Assembly: GCF_000346615.1 (NCBI RefSeq)
Contig: NZ_ANNU01000062.1
Location: 1-47,893, forward strand
Length of the DNA: 47,893 nucleotides
Origin: Nafulsella turpanensis ZLM-10
GTDB lineage: Bacteria > Bacteroidota > Bacteroidia > Cytophagales > Cyclobacteriaceae
Direction: 5' to 3'
Below, piece after piece: positions 10,116 to 18,334 of the stretch. Position numbers and translations under genes: made by a program. The notes under the pieces were generated by a model that was not told where the DNA came from, did no database searches, and saw nothing but the letters and a program-made list of their open reading frames with translations. How positions within the stretch are numbered: the stretch's first letter is position 1; each line of letters starts with the position of its first letter.

Positions 10116-11047
10116 TGCATTTCGAACCTGGGTTTCCGAATTATTTCTTTAGTGTAAATCCTGTTTTTGCCTAATTTTATATTAATCTGCAACTCATGGC
10201 TGGGTAGCTGAAAACCAAATTCGCCTGTTTGTCCCAACTCATATGCATAAGCCATTTTTACTACCTTTCCTGCCTGAAATCCCAATATACCTGTTAGGCC
10301 ATAATGGCTGCGGTAAGAGGCTCCTGCCCATATAAAATCCATGTAGTAAAAAAGGAGCCCTCCTTCTATTCGCTCACTATCAGTTAGCCTGTTGAACAGC
10401 ACATAAGGTTCCAGATGTATTTTTTCAGGAATAAGACTGGTATAATAGGAGGCATTCACTACCATGTTCTGAAGAGGGGCAAAACCAAATTCATCGGGTT
10501 TAGCCTGAAGGGGGCTATTTTGAAATAAACTATTGGTGGAAAAACCAACATTCAGGGATTTGAAGTGGTAATTGATTCCAAATTTAGCCCGGAAAAGCTG
10601 TCCGCTTGCATATCTGTTGGCAAGATAAACCTTTTGTTCAGGGGAAGCTTCGCTTAAATCCATGTTGAGTTTGCTAACTCCTGTGCTGAGGCCCATCCTT
10701 AAATTATGCTGCTCACCCATTGGAATGATGTAAGCAAATTGAGCTTCTGCCATTGAAGCTTTATAAATACCTGTCTGATCGTGATTAATAAGTACACCTG
10801 CAGCAAAATTTCTTGATAAGGGAGTATGAAAATTAAGGGTGGAGCTGACAGGAGCTCCTTCTATTCCTACCCACTGCCGGCGGTGTGTGAGGTACAGAGA
10901 AGAGTAACCATCACTTCCGACAAAAGCCGGATTAAATAGTGCGGGATTCATATAGAACTGGCTGTATACAGGTGGAATATCTTGGGCCTTAGCCAGAAAA
11001 TTTTGAAGAGATACAATGAAAAGAAGTGAGTAGAAAACTTTGTTCAT
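10112..11047 (-). CDS. PorP/SprF-family type IX secretion outer-membrane protein
   Basis: A 311-residue protein with a signal peptide (about 1-21, ending AKA) followed at once by the family hallmark 'QFYMNPALFNPAFVG'. The remainder has the alternating pattern of an outer-membrane beta-barrel. PorP/SprF proteins assist T9SS delivery and surface anchoring of partner cargo; in Flavobacterium johnsoniae sprF lies beside sprB and SprB needs it to reach the surface. Here the gene is first in an operon with a type B sorted cargo gene (4-bp overlap) and the giant SprB-like gene, so those two are the obvious clients (inference). The ATG at 11047 is well placed before the signal peptide. Many paralogues usually exist in these genomes, so this need not be the core PorP. 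Confidence 0.93.
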   Translation of the reverse strand: MNKVFYSLLFIVSLQNFLAKAQDIPPVYSQFYMNPALFNPAFVGSDGYSSLYLTHRRQWVGIEGAPVSSTLNFHTPLSRNFAAGVLINHDQTGIYKASMAEAQFAYIIPMGEQHNLRMGLSTGVSKLNMDLSEASPEQKVYLANRYASGQLFRAKFGINYHFKSLNVGFSTNSLFQNSPLQAKPDEFGFAPLQNMVVNASYYTSLIPEKIHLEPYVLFNRLTDSERIEGGLLFYYMDFIWAGASYRSHYGLTGILGFQAGKVVKMAYAYELGQTGEFGFQLPSHELQINIKLGKNRIYTKEIIRKPRFEMQ

Positions 11048-11230
11048 AGCTTCCGGATTGCTTGGCAGGACTGGTTAATCCTATTCTCAAATATAGCAGA
11101 TCTAAAACCAGAAGAAGCACCTGGTCTTAGCCAAAACAGCCGTAAAACTGACAGTTGTAATATCTGATATCTATGTAGACCAAAAGTTACAGTGGAGCAG
11201 ACGTACTTTACTATTCTAAACAGTGTGTGT

Positions 11231-12046
11231 ATGTGTGTGTATTTTCCTTGGTACAGCAAGTGGTATTCAGGGCTGGTATTATTTTTTTTTCTACTGATAC
11301 CTGTTGTTGTAAGTGCGCAGTTCAGGATCGGTCCTAAGCTTGGCGCACAAATGGGGCGGGCAGTTTATGAGGATGAGGCATATAAGGAGCTTTATTCTTC
11401 CAGCTTTCGCCCTGGCTTACAGCTTGGGGCGGTACTGAACTACAAAGTAAGTGATTTCTATTCCCTTCATACCGAACTTTATTACAGCCAGAAGGGAAAA
11501 CGAAGTAAGAATAAGGTGGAAATGATTTCTCCGACTGATAATAAAGCCCTCTACAGCTTTATTGATGTGCCTGTACTGCTGCGTTTTAGTAAACACCAGA
11601 CTACCCCTGATTTTAAGATAGAGTATTACCTGAATGTAGGGCCAAGCATAAACTACTGGCTTGGTGGCCATGGCACAATCCAAAATGAAGAATACAGTCG
11701 TTTAACAGGAAAAGAAATACAACAATATCGAATTGTTTTTAAGGAGGATGCAAAAACAGGTACTGAGCAGGTTTTTGTGCGGGAGGCAAACAGACTACAA
11801 ATGTCCCTTGATTTTGGTGGTGGCGTTATTTTTGATTTAGGCACAGGAAAAACAATTATGGTGGACCTGAGGAATAGTATAGGAATAGGGAAAACTTATA
11901 TGGGAAAGGAAGATAGTGGAGATTACAGCATAGGTTCTTATCAGGACAATTTTGAAGCTGTTAATCATGTCTTCTCAATCTCTGTATCTTATTTATTTGA
12001 TGTTGATTTGATTGCCCTTATGCAAAAAGGCCGTTTCAGAAGGTAA
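11231..12046 (+). CDS. Outer-membrane beta-barrel protein (PorT-like family)
   Basis: A 271-residue protein from the ATG at 11231. The frame also has upstream GTG codons (from 11192), so the start is uncertain by up to 13 residues. A hydrophobic segment ending VVVSAQ is a plausible signal peptide. It is followed by 'FRIGPKLGAQMG' and repeated aromatic-rich amphipathic strands ending in 'FSISVSYLF', typical of the OMP_b-brl_2/PorT-like barrel group. The function of this group is mostly unknown; PorT itself is a T9SS component, but I cannot call this the core PorT. It is divergent from the PorP/SprF operon, with about 180 bp between the starts, and could share its control region. A GT-rich run (11223-11240) lies just at the start. 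Confidence 0.8.
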   Translation: MCVYFPWYSKWYSGLVLFFFLLIPVVVSAQFRIGPKLGAQMGRAVYEDEAYKELYSSSFRPGLQLGAVLNYKVSDFYSLHTELYYSQKGKRSKNKVEMISPTDNKALYSFIDVPVLLRFSKHQTTPDFKIEYYLNVGPSINYWLGGHGTIQNEEYSRLTGKEIQQYRIVFKEDAKTGTEQVFVREANRLQMSLDFGGGVIFDLGTGKTIMVDLRNSIGIGKTYMGKEDSGDYSIGSYQDNFEAVNHVFSISVSYLFDVDLIALMQKGRFRR

Positions 12047-12103
12047 GTTTTAAGATGCCTCTGTTAATTTTAGCCTGAATTTTTTAGCCCCATTATTCCT
12101 CTG

Positions 12104-12111
12104 TATTTTTG
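12104..12111 (+). promoter_or_regulatory. Candidate Bacteroidota -7 element before the rRNA methyltransferase gene
   Basis: TATTTTTG fits the Bacteroidota TAnnTTTG -7 consensus and sits 24 bp before the ATG at 12135. A T-rich stretch near 12080 could serve as the -33 element but is not a clean TTTG. Such motifs arise easily in A/T-rich DNA. Confidence 0.3.
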
Positions 12112-12134
12112 CAGCTTAACCGAGCAGTCATTCC

Positions 12135-13313
12135 ATGATAAAGATACATCTTAATAAAGGCAAGGAGCAGTCGCTACTCCGGAAACACCCGTGGGTTTTC
12201 TCTGGCGCCATCCGTAAAATGGAAGGAAGCGTCTCAGAAGGCGACCTGGTGTCGGTCCATTCGGCTAGGGGAGAGTTTTTAGGACTGGGACATTATGCCC
12301 CCGGGTCTATTGCCGTGCGCCTGCTGTCTTTCCAAGAAACCGAAGTTTCTTCGGGGTTCTGGAAGGATAAAATAGGAAAGGCCTACGAATTACGCCGGCG
12401 TTTAGGCCTTACGGATAGTAAAGAAACCAATACTTATCGCCTGGTATATGCCGAGGGCGATGGACTGCCCGGTCTTATCATCGATGTTTACGGCGATACG
12501 GCCGTATTGCAGGCCCATAGCATAGGAATGTGGCAGGCCCGAAGCGAAATTGCCTCAGCCCTGAAAGAGGTAATGGGCGATAAGCTGGCATCAGTATATG
12601 ATAAAAGTGCGGAAAGCCTGCCGCCGAAAGCACCCGTAGCCGTGACGAATGGCTATATATTAGGAGACGGGCCAGGTAAAGGAGAAGTGCTGGAAAATGG
12701 CAACCGCTTTTCTATTGATTGGGCTGGAGGGCAAAAAACTGGCTTCTTTATCGACCAGCGCGATAATCGTGCGCTGCTGGGGGAGTATGTAAAGGGGAAA
12801 AAAGTGCTGAACACCTTCTGCTATACAGGTGGTTTTTCGGTATATGCACTTAATGCAGGAGCCCGCCTGGTCCATTCGGTCGATGTATCTAAAAAAGCCA
12901 TTGCCCTCACCGACGAAAACATCGGGCTCAAGGGACAGGCCGACCGCCATGCCTCTTTTGCAGTTGATACTTTTGAATTTTTCCGGGACCAGGAGGAGAC
13001 GTATGAGGTGATAGTGCTCGATCCGCCGGCCTTTGCCAAGCGAATGAATGTGCGGCATAATGCGCTAATGGGGTATAAGCGCCTGAATGCGGAGGCCATC
13101 CGCAGGATTGCCCCCGGAGGTATCCTTTTTACCTTTAGCTGTTCGCAGGTAGTGGATAAATACCTGTTCAATAATACGGTAATGGCCGCGGCTATAGAAG
13201 CTGGCAGGGAAGTAAAGGTATTGCACCAGCTCAACCAGCCTGCCGACCATCCTTTTAGTATTTTCCACCCGGAAGGTGAATACCTGAAAGGCCTGGTGCT
13301 GTATGTCGATTAG
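12135..13313 (+). CDS. rlmI: Class I SAM-dependent rRNA (cytosine-C5) methyltransferase, RlmI family
   Basis: At 392 residues this is the usual RlmI length. The N-terminus (about 1-80) is a PUA-like RNA-binding domain. The central and C-terminal part is a Rossmann methyltransferase: 'CYTGGFSVYA' near residue 228 is the SAM-binding motif I, 'DPPAFAK' near 295 is motif IV, and 'FSCSQ' near 335 holds the Cys expected to attack or release the cytosine. RlmI in E. coli makes m5C1962 in 23S rRNA; the same target here is inferred from family. The gene stands alone, 88 bp after the barrel gene and convergent with the kinase gene at 13506. Confidence 0.9.
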   Translation: MIKIHLNKGKEQSLLRKHPWVFSGAIRKMEGSVSEGDLVSVHSARGEFLGLGHYAPGSIAVRLLSFQETEVSSGFWKDKIGKAYELRRRLGLTDSKETNTYRLVYAEGDGLPGLIIDVYGDTAVLQAHSIGMWQARSEIASALKEVMGDKLASVYDKSAESLPPKAPVAVTNGYILGDGPGKGEVLENGNRFSIDWAGGQKTGFFIDQRDNRALLGEYVKGKKVLNTFCYTGGFSVYALNAGARLVHSVDVSKKAIALTDENIGLKGQADRHASFAVDTFEFFRDQEETYEVIVLDPPAFAKRMNVRHNALMGYKRLNAEAIRRIAPGGILFTFSCSQVVDKYLFNNTVMAAAIEAGREVKVLHQLNQPADHPFSIFHPEGEYLKGLVLYVD

Positions 13314-13505
13314 CATACCGCTCAGGCTCTCCTTTCCTTTCGGAGCAGCTTCAATTGGCACCGGTTCCGGAAGTAGTTTTTGTGTTTTCAGGAGCCATCG
13401 GAGCATTAAATGGCTGGCTAATGGCTAAGCTAAAGCTGTTCGTTTAATATTTTGCTAAACATGGTGATTTACGGATTTTATTATGGCCTTTAGAGGAAGG
13501 TAAGG

Positions 13506-15023
13506 TTATTTCTTAAGGAAAACCCTGAAGGTGGAGCCTTTTTCGGGCTCGCTATCTACTTCTATATAACCATGGTTTTTTTCAACCAGCCGTTTAACAA
13601 TGTATAAACCTACGCCGCTACCTTCTGCCTGCTTATGGAAGCGTCGGAACATTTCAAAAATTTTCTGGTGGTATTCCTTTTTTATCCCTAAGCCATTATC
13701 CTGTACTACCAGAACGTCGTGCGATGGGGTTTGATAGGTGGCCACTTTTATCCTGAGAATTCTGCCCTGTGCCCTGTATTTGAGGGCATTGCTTAACAGG
13801 TTATCGAGTATGCTCCTCAGGTGCTGCCTTGAGAAGTGAAGTCGGGGGAGTTCAAGCTCCTCCTCTATGCGGGCGCCTGTTTCCCGCATCATCACATGGT
13901 GGTTGAGCTTAAACTCTTCAATCAGGTCTTTAACATTTACCCATTGGGTTTCTTCCTCATCACCTAATCGCTGAAGTCTGCTGATGTCGGCCAGGTCATT
14001 AACCGTTACTTTTAACTGTTCTATGGACTTGGACATCATCTGGCGAACCGCTGCCGCCGCTTTTTTGGTCTCTTCGGACATGCGGCTTTCCAGAATTTTC
14101 ATAAGCCCGTCCAGGTTGTTGATAGGTGTTTTTAAATCGTGAGAGGCTACATATACAAAATTGTCGAGCTCTTCGTTTGTTTTTTCCAGCTCCTGTTGCT
14201 GGATTTTATTATCGTGGATGTCGGTAGCAGCTCCGAACCATTTACTAATCCTACCACTCTTATCGCGCATGGCGGTGGCCCTGGCCAGGTGCCAGCGATA
14301 GGTTTGGGTGTTGCCATTGAGCAGGCGAAATTCTATTTCCACATTTTGGCCGGTGCGGACACTTTTCTCCCAGTTTTCTACCGCTTTGCTTCTGTCTTCC
14401 GGATGAATAGCAGTAGCCCATTGGGTTAAAGCCTCCTCATTATTCTTTATTCCGGTATAGGAAAACCACTTTTCATTAAAAAAATTAACCACTCCTTTTG
14501 CATCTGCCCGCCACACAATCTGAGGAATTGCATCGGTCAAAAAGCGAAATTCGGCGGCTACTTCCTTAAAGCTGCGGGTCCGGTCATTTACTTTCCACTC
14601 AAGCTGTTCGTTCATGGCTCTTAACTCTTCATTCAGCTCTTTCCATTTTTTTGCACTGGGGAAGAGAATAAGCTGCGGCGTAACTTTAATGAGCATAATG
14701 GCGGTACCAATGGAAGCAAGGGCGGTAATTACCCGTATGGTAGAATCCAGGCGGTACCATGGCTCCCATATGTTGATTACATCCATAACATGGGTAGCCC
14801 CGCAGCCCAGGATAAAAAGGGCAAAGAGCCCCAGCATCCATTTATAGGCAAAGTCTTCCCTTTTGCGGACAATTTTTACCAGACTGAAGGGGATGATGAA
14901 GTATGCAAGGGCAATAATACTATCTGATATGGCGTGGGCCCAGAGAATGGCAGGGTCCCAAAAGTAGCAATGCCCATGAGGCATAAAATTCGTATTCCAG
15001 AACGATTGTATATAATCAATCAT
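13506..15023 (-). CDS. Membrane PAS histidine kinase with ethylene-receptor-like (ETR1-type) sensor domain
   Basis: A 505-residue kinase. Residues 28-120 hold three membrane helices whose sequence follows the ethylene-binding domain of plant ETR1. With a constant offset of 9, the ETR1 residues Asp25, Tyr32, Ile35, Pro36, Ile62, Cys65 and His69 correspond to D34, Y41, I44, P45, I71, C74 and H78 here, and all are kept, including the C-G-A-T-H copper site. A short coiled coil (about 125-160), a PAS domain (about 160-275) with its PAC part, a HisKA domain with phospho-acceptor H295 (ASHDLKTP) and an HATPase domain (N-box near 406-416, DNGLGI 442-447, GSGVGL 468-473) follow. No receiver domain or adjacent response regulator is present, so it is an orphan kinase. 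Bacterial proteins of this type are known in cyanobacteria and others; binding of ethylene or another small ligand by this protein is inference. Confidence 0.9.
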   Translation of the reverse strand: MIDYIQSFWNTNFMPHGHCYFWDPAILWAHAISDSIIALAYFIIPFSLVKIVRKREDFAYKWMLGLFALFILGCGATHVMDVINIWEPWYRLDSTIRVITALASIGTAIMLIKVTPQLILFPSAKKWKELNEELRAMNEQLEWKVNDRTRSFKEVAAEFRFLTDAIPQIVWRADAKGVVNFFNEKWFSYTGIKNNEEALTQWATAIHPEDRSKAVENWEKSVRTGQNVEIEFRLLNGNTQTYRWHLARATAMRDKSGRISKWFGAATDIHDNKIQQQELEKTNEELDNFVYVASHDLKTPINNLDGLMKILESRMSEETKKAAAAVRQMMSKSIEQLKVTVNDLADISRLQRLGDEEETQWVNVKDLIEEFKLNHHVMMRETGARIEEELELPRLHFSRQHLRSILDNLLSNALKYRAQGRILRIKVATYQTPSHDVLVVQDNGLGIKKEYHQKIFEMFRRFHKQAEGSGVGLYIVKRLVEKNHGYIEVDSEPEKGSTFRVFLKK

Positions 15024-15191
15024 AAAAATGATTTGCTAAGGTTTCGTAGAATAGGCTTCAGCTTTAAAAAAAATAAGAAGTTGTACCTCTTGTTTAGAAA
15101 ATTACCAAGCAGCTTTTTTCGGTCTACAAGATAAGTAGCTTCCCTGGTTTTGACAATGGAGAAGAGGAAACAAAATTTATAAGTGGCTGTA

Positions 15192-16574
15192 TCACAACCA
15201 GAAGAGTGCAGTGCTGGCCCTGGAGACTGCAGTATACAGCCAGCGGGTTTTTTCGGCAGAAGGAGCCTCCTGTTCCCAAAACCCTTGCCGTATAAAAACG
15301 CTCTTCCACTGGCCACCCTGGGCTTTGTGGCAGGTAAGAGCATACGCATACTTTACCTGCAGGGCATTCAGGTAAGGGTCTTTCCGTATCGCTTGCATTT
15401 GTCGGCTGCGGGCAAAGTAATTCACATGGCGTACAGCTACCAGGTTGAACAGCTCCTTTAAACGCACGGGGCTCATACTGGCCTCACACGATTCGAGGGT
15501 TTCCAGCAGTATCTTTGTATTAAAAGGGCGCTGGTGAGGATAATCCGGCAGGCGAAGGCGGAGGTTCTGGAAGCGAAAATTACCCAGCAGCTCTTCTTCC
15601 AGTACTTCTACCACCTCAACAAACTCTCCATTGGCCAGGAAATCAATTTTTCCCTTTTGCGGAAGTGCATGATAGTTATTTCTTGCCACCATCAGCAGGT
15701 CTCCCTCTTCTAATATTTTCTTTCGGCCGAGTAGGTCTCTTCTTATCAGTTGATTATAATGTATAGCTTCCCGGTTGGTGGCACAGAGGACGAGTGATTC
15801 ATGGATTCCATACTTTTCATATGCATAGGATAAGCCTTCTGTTACTTTATTTCCCGGGAGCAGGAATACATCCTTATAGCCATGGCTGTTGATAAAAAAT
15901 GGTTGCTGTGGCTCCTCCAGTGCCTTCCTGAGTGCCATGGCGTTGGCTACGATGCCTGAATCACTCTGTTGCCGGCTTACCAGGCAGAGTTGATGACTTA
16001 CTACTTTCTGCTGATAAATGTATTGAAGCACCTCATGGTTAAGGCCGGGGCTAAGGTTGCTCCCCACCGGTGGCAGCTGGGCCGGGTCTCCAACCAGCAG
16101 CAGTTTATTCCCGGTTCTTGAGAAGACAAAACGTAAAAGATCAGACAGGAGATCCGTTTCTCCCTCTTCTTCGGCAATACCAATCATGGAGGCTTCATCT
16201 ACCACAAAAAGACAATTATCTTTATAGTTTTTGCTTAACTCAAACTTAACCTTCCCGCTATAGGGGTTTTGTATGGTTTTGTAAAGCTGTCGATGGAGGG
16301 TTAAGGCTTTGTGGCCTGTTTTGGTACTAATGATTTTAGCGGCCCTGCCAGTCGGTGCTAAAAACTGTACCGTTTTTCCAAGTTGAGTAACTCCTTTTGC
16401 CAGGGCAGAAAGACAGCTGGTTTTGCCGGTCCCGGCATAACCTGTTAAAATAAAAGTACCAGCTTCTTCTACGGGTGCCTGTAGAAACAGGTAAAGCTTC
16501 CGGAACAGTTCTTCCTGCTCTGGAGTGGGAGAGAAGGGTAAAAGGGGTAAAAAAAAGTGGTGGGCCGTAATCAT
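15192..16574 (-). CDS. RecD-like/PIF1-type superfamily 1 DNA helicase
   Basis: A 460-residue ATP-dependent helicase. Walker A is GYAGTGKT (45-52), Walker B is VDEAS (125-129), motif III is GDPAQLPPVG (162-171), and the C-terminal UvrD_C_2-type motif is T-C-H-K-A-Q-G (414-420) followed by 'YTAVSRA'. The protein is shorter than RecD2 (about 700+) and lacks the long N-terminal region, so it belongs to the stand-alone short RecD-like helicases common in Bacteroidota. It probably unwinds DNA 5'-3' in repair or recombination. No RecB or RecC gene is nearby. It is divergent from the 16780 gene with a 205-bp shared control region. Confidence 0.88.
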   Translation of the reverse strand: MITAHHFFLPLLPFSPTPEQEELFRKLYLFLQAPVEEAGTFILTGYAGTGKTSCLSALAKGVTQLGKTVQFLAPTGRAAKIISTKTGHKALTLHRQLYKTIQNPYSGKVKFELSKNYKDNCLFVVDEASMIGIAEEEGETDLLSDLLRFVFSRTGNKLLLVGDPAQLPPVGSNLSPGLNHEVLQYIYQQKVVSHQLCLVSRQQSDSGIVANAMALRKALEEPQQPFFINSHGYKDVFLLPGNKVTEGLSYAYEKYGIHESLVLCATNREAIHYNQLIRRDLLGRKKILEEGDLLMVARNNYHALPQKGKIDFLANGEFVEVVEVLEEELLGNFRFQNLRLRLPDYPHQRPFNTKILLETLESCEASMSPVRLKELFNLVAVRHVNYFARSRQMQAIRKDPYLNALQVKYAYALTCHKAQGGQWKSVFIRQGFWEQEAPSAEKTRWLYTAVSRASTALFWL

Positions 16575-16779
16575 TTTATCAATGCAGGAGTAGTGCCCGG
16601 GTCACTAAAAGGAGGGGCTGGTTTGCTTTTTTCGTTTGTTTAGAAAAGGGTAAAAACCTTTAAATTATTTTTAACAAAAATAACTAAAAAATTTAGCAAA
16701 CCGGGCACTTTATAATGACTATTTTAGTTGTGTATGTAACTAACCTTTAGGGAGTTACAATACATTAAAATCTATTAAA

Positions 16780-17556
16780 ATGGAAAAGAGAGTAATTGAA
16801 AGCTATGATATTGCCAACTCTAATGAAACACTTCATTTGGCGCAGGATCTGGCTAAATTCATAAAGGAAAACCGCCTGTTCCACAACATACAGGGCAAAG
16901 CTTATGTAAATGTTGAAGGCTGGCAGTATGCCGGGGCCCGTCTGGGTATTTTACCGATAATTGAAAAGTTAGACAGAATTGATTCCGGTGACGGGGAATA
17001 CAAGTATCAGGCAGAAGTTAAATTACTGAACCTCCGCAATCAGCAGGTAATTGGTTCAGGTTTTGCCATTTGCAGTAATAAGGAATTTGGTAAAAAGAGC
17101 TATCAGGAATTTGCGATTGCTTCCATGGCTCAAACCCGGGCTATTGGTAAAGCTTATCGGAATATTTTAGCATGGATCATTCGTGCAGCAGGATATGAGC
17201 CAACTCCTGCAGAGGAAATGGACTATATGATTAAGGACGATGGGGCAGAACCAGCCGTAAAGAATCCTAAAGCAGCAGAAGCTCCGAAGAAGTCAAAGCC
17301 GGCAGCGGAAAAAAAGGAAGAAACACCTAAAGAACCTGCAGCCAGCGAAGCAGCTGAAGTACAGGGTGAACCTGCGAGTGTAAAGCAAAAAACAGAACTG
17401 CTGATGCTGCTGAATAATAAGGCAATTACCAACGAGGAGAAAAACAAGATGCTCGAAAACATCAATAGCCTGGATAGCGAACGTATCGAAAAAGCAATTT
17501 TAAAGATCAGGAAAGTTATTAACGAAAGAAAAGAAAGAAAACAGGAGGCAGCTTAA
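16780..17556 (+). CDS. Unrecognised protein with a conserved-looking globular N-terminal domain and basic helical tail
   Basis: I do not recognise this 258-residue protein with certainty. Residues 1-148 look globular: 'NIQGKAYVNVEGWQYAGARLG' (36-56), a Cys at 98, and 'SMAQTRAIGKAYRN' (115-128), ending in 'GYEPTPAEEM' (138-147). Residues 150-200 are a low-complexity Lys/Ala/Glu/Pro linker. Residues 201-258 form a charged helical tail ending in a basic run. The N-terminal pattern resembles proteins found in phages and in Bacteroidota chromosomes, and a helix rich in Arg/Ala before a small C-terminal domain recalls single-strand annealing proteins, but that link is only a guess. It is divergent from a RecD-like helicase. 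A strong terminator follows. The ATG at 16780 follows the A/T-rich leader usual here. Confidence 0.85.
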   Translation: MEKRVIESYDIANSNETLHLAQDLAKFIKENRLFHNIQGKAYVNVEGWQYAGARLGILPIIEKLDRIDSGDGEYKYQAEVKLLNLRNQQVIGSGFAICSNKEFGKKSYQEFAIASMAQTRAIGKAYRNILAWIIRAAGYEPTPAEEMDYMIKDDGAEPAVKNPKAAEAPKKSKPAAEKKEETPKEPAASEAAEVQGEPASVKQKTELLMLLNNKAITNEEKNKMLENINSLDSERIEKAILKIRKVINERKERKQEAA

Positions 17557-17581
17557 TATGCCTTGCTTTCTCATACACAAG

Positions 17582-17617
17582 AAGAGGCTGTCCCGGTTTA
17601 GAGATAGCCTCTTTTGT
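17582..17617 (+). terminator. Intrinsic terminator after the 16780 gene
   Basis: An 11-bp stem (17582-17592 with 17603-17613, one G-U pair) with a 10-base loop, followed by a T-rich run. It lies 26 bp after the stop codon. Confidence 0.8.
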
Positions 17618-17774
17618 TTTATTTAAGCCTGCTGGTTTACAGAGCTTAGCATAAGCTTCTTCATAAGGTTGGTGATTGGCTCCTCCACTGTTAAAAAAGA
17701 TGAGTCTCCGCATTTCATGGTAGGGCTGTGGGTGGTGGAATGTAGGTATACCTATTTCTCTTTTCTCTCTCCTG

Positions 17775-18209
17775 TTATTGATTTTTTTCTTTCGGATCTT
17801 TCTCCACATACTCTTCTTCAGGCGGCTTTGTTCCGAACAGTTGCCATAAGAGAACAAGTGCGAATATGCCGGAAAGGGCACCCCAAAGGCTGCTGTAACG
17901 ATAGGGCTGCTTACTCAAAAACATTCGAAGGATTCCCCAGCCGGCAATACTTCCGGAAGAGAAGAGCCAGGCAGCGATAATGTCACGAAAGCTGGTGCTG
18001 GTTTTACCTCTTTTTATCACCCGTACCAGCAGAAAAAAAACGGAAAGCGTAAGGGCTGCAAGAAGGGCAGTTAAAAAGCTAAAGATGGTTCCGCTAAAGC
18101 CTTTCCGGCGACCCGATGTCGAACTCTTATACCTGACCAGCTTATAAAAAGCCAGTAAGGACAGAAAAAAAAGGACAGCCCAGAAAGCAACTTCTTTGCG
18201 GAATTTCAT
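17775..18209 (-). CDS. Small hypothetical membrane protein
   Basis: A 144-residue protein with about four hydrophobic segments (near 8-25, 43-63, 80-95 and 108-123), basic loops (RYKSS..RRKG, RVIKRGK) and an acidic/basic tail ending PPEEEYVEKDPKEKNQ. No family is recognised. Its stop is about 160 bp beyond the terminator of the convergent 16780 gene. Its start is about 125 bp past the stop of the histidine kinase at 18335; both genes are on the minus strand, so it could be a distal part of that operon. Confidence 0.6.
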   Translation of the reverse strand: MKFRKEVAFWAVLFFLSLLAFYKLVRYKSSTSGRRKGFSGTIFSFLTALLAALTLSVFFLLVRVIKRGKTSTSFRDIIAAWLFSSGSIAGWGILRMFLSKQPYRYSSLWGALSGIFALVLLWQLFGTKPPEEEYVEKDPKEKNQ

Positions 18210-18334
18210 GAATGGGAGAGAGTAATCAGCTTAATTAATGAAATGAACTAACGGAAGAAAGAAAAGTTATCAGCTCTTATACTCCTCTTACTGCTTTCTG
18301 GTTAGCTCCTATTCACCATTGATAAGAAAAATTT

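Noticed and set aside
11192-11230. GTG starts upstream of the barrel protein
   Set aside because: They precede a Cys/Tyr-rich stretch that does not improve the signal peptide; the ATG at 11231 is simpler, though not certain.
17519-17881. 120-codon minus-strand frame
   Set aside because: It crosses a clear terminator and both neighbouring genes; no recognisable domain, although a piece near 17640-17720 looked faintly protein-like.
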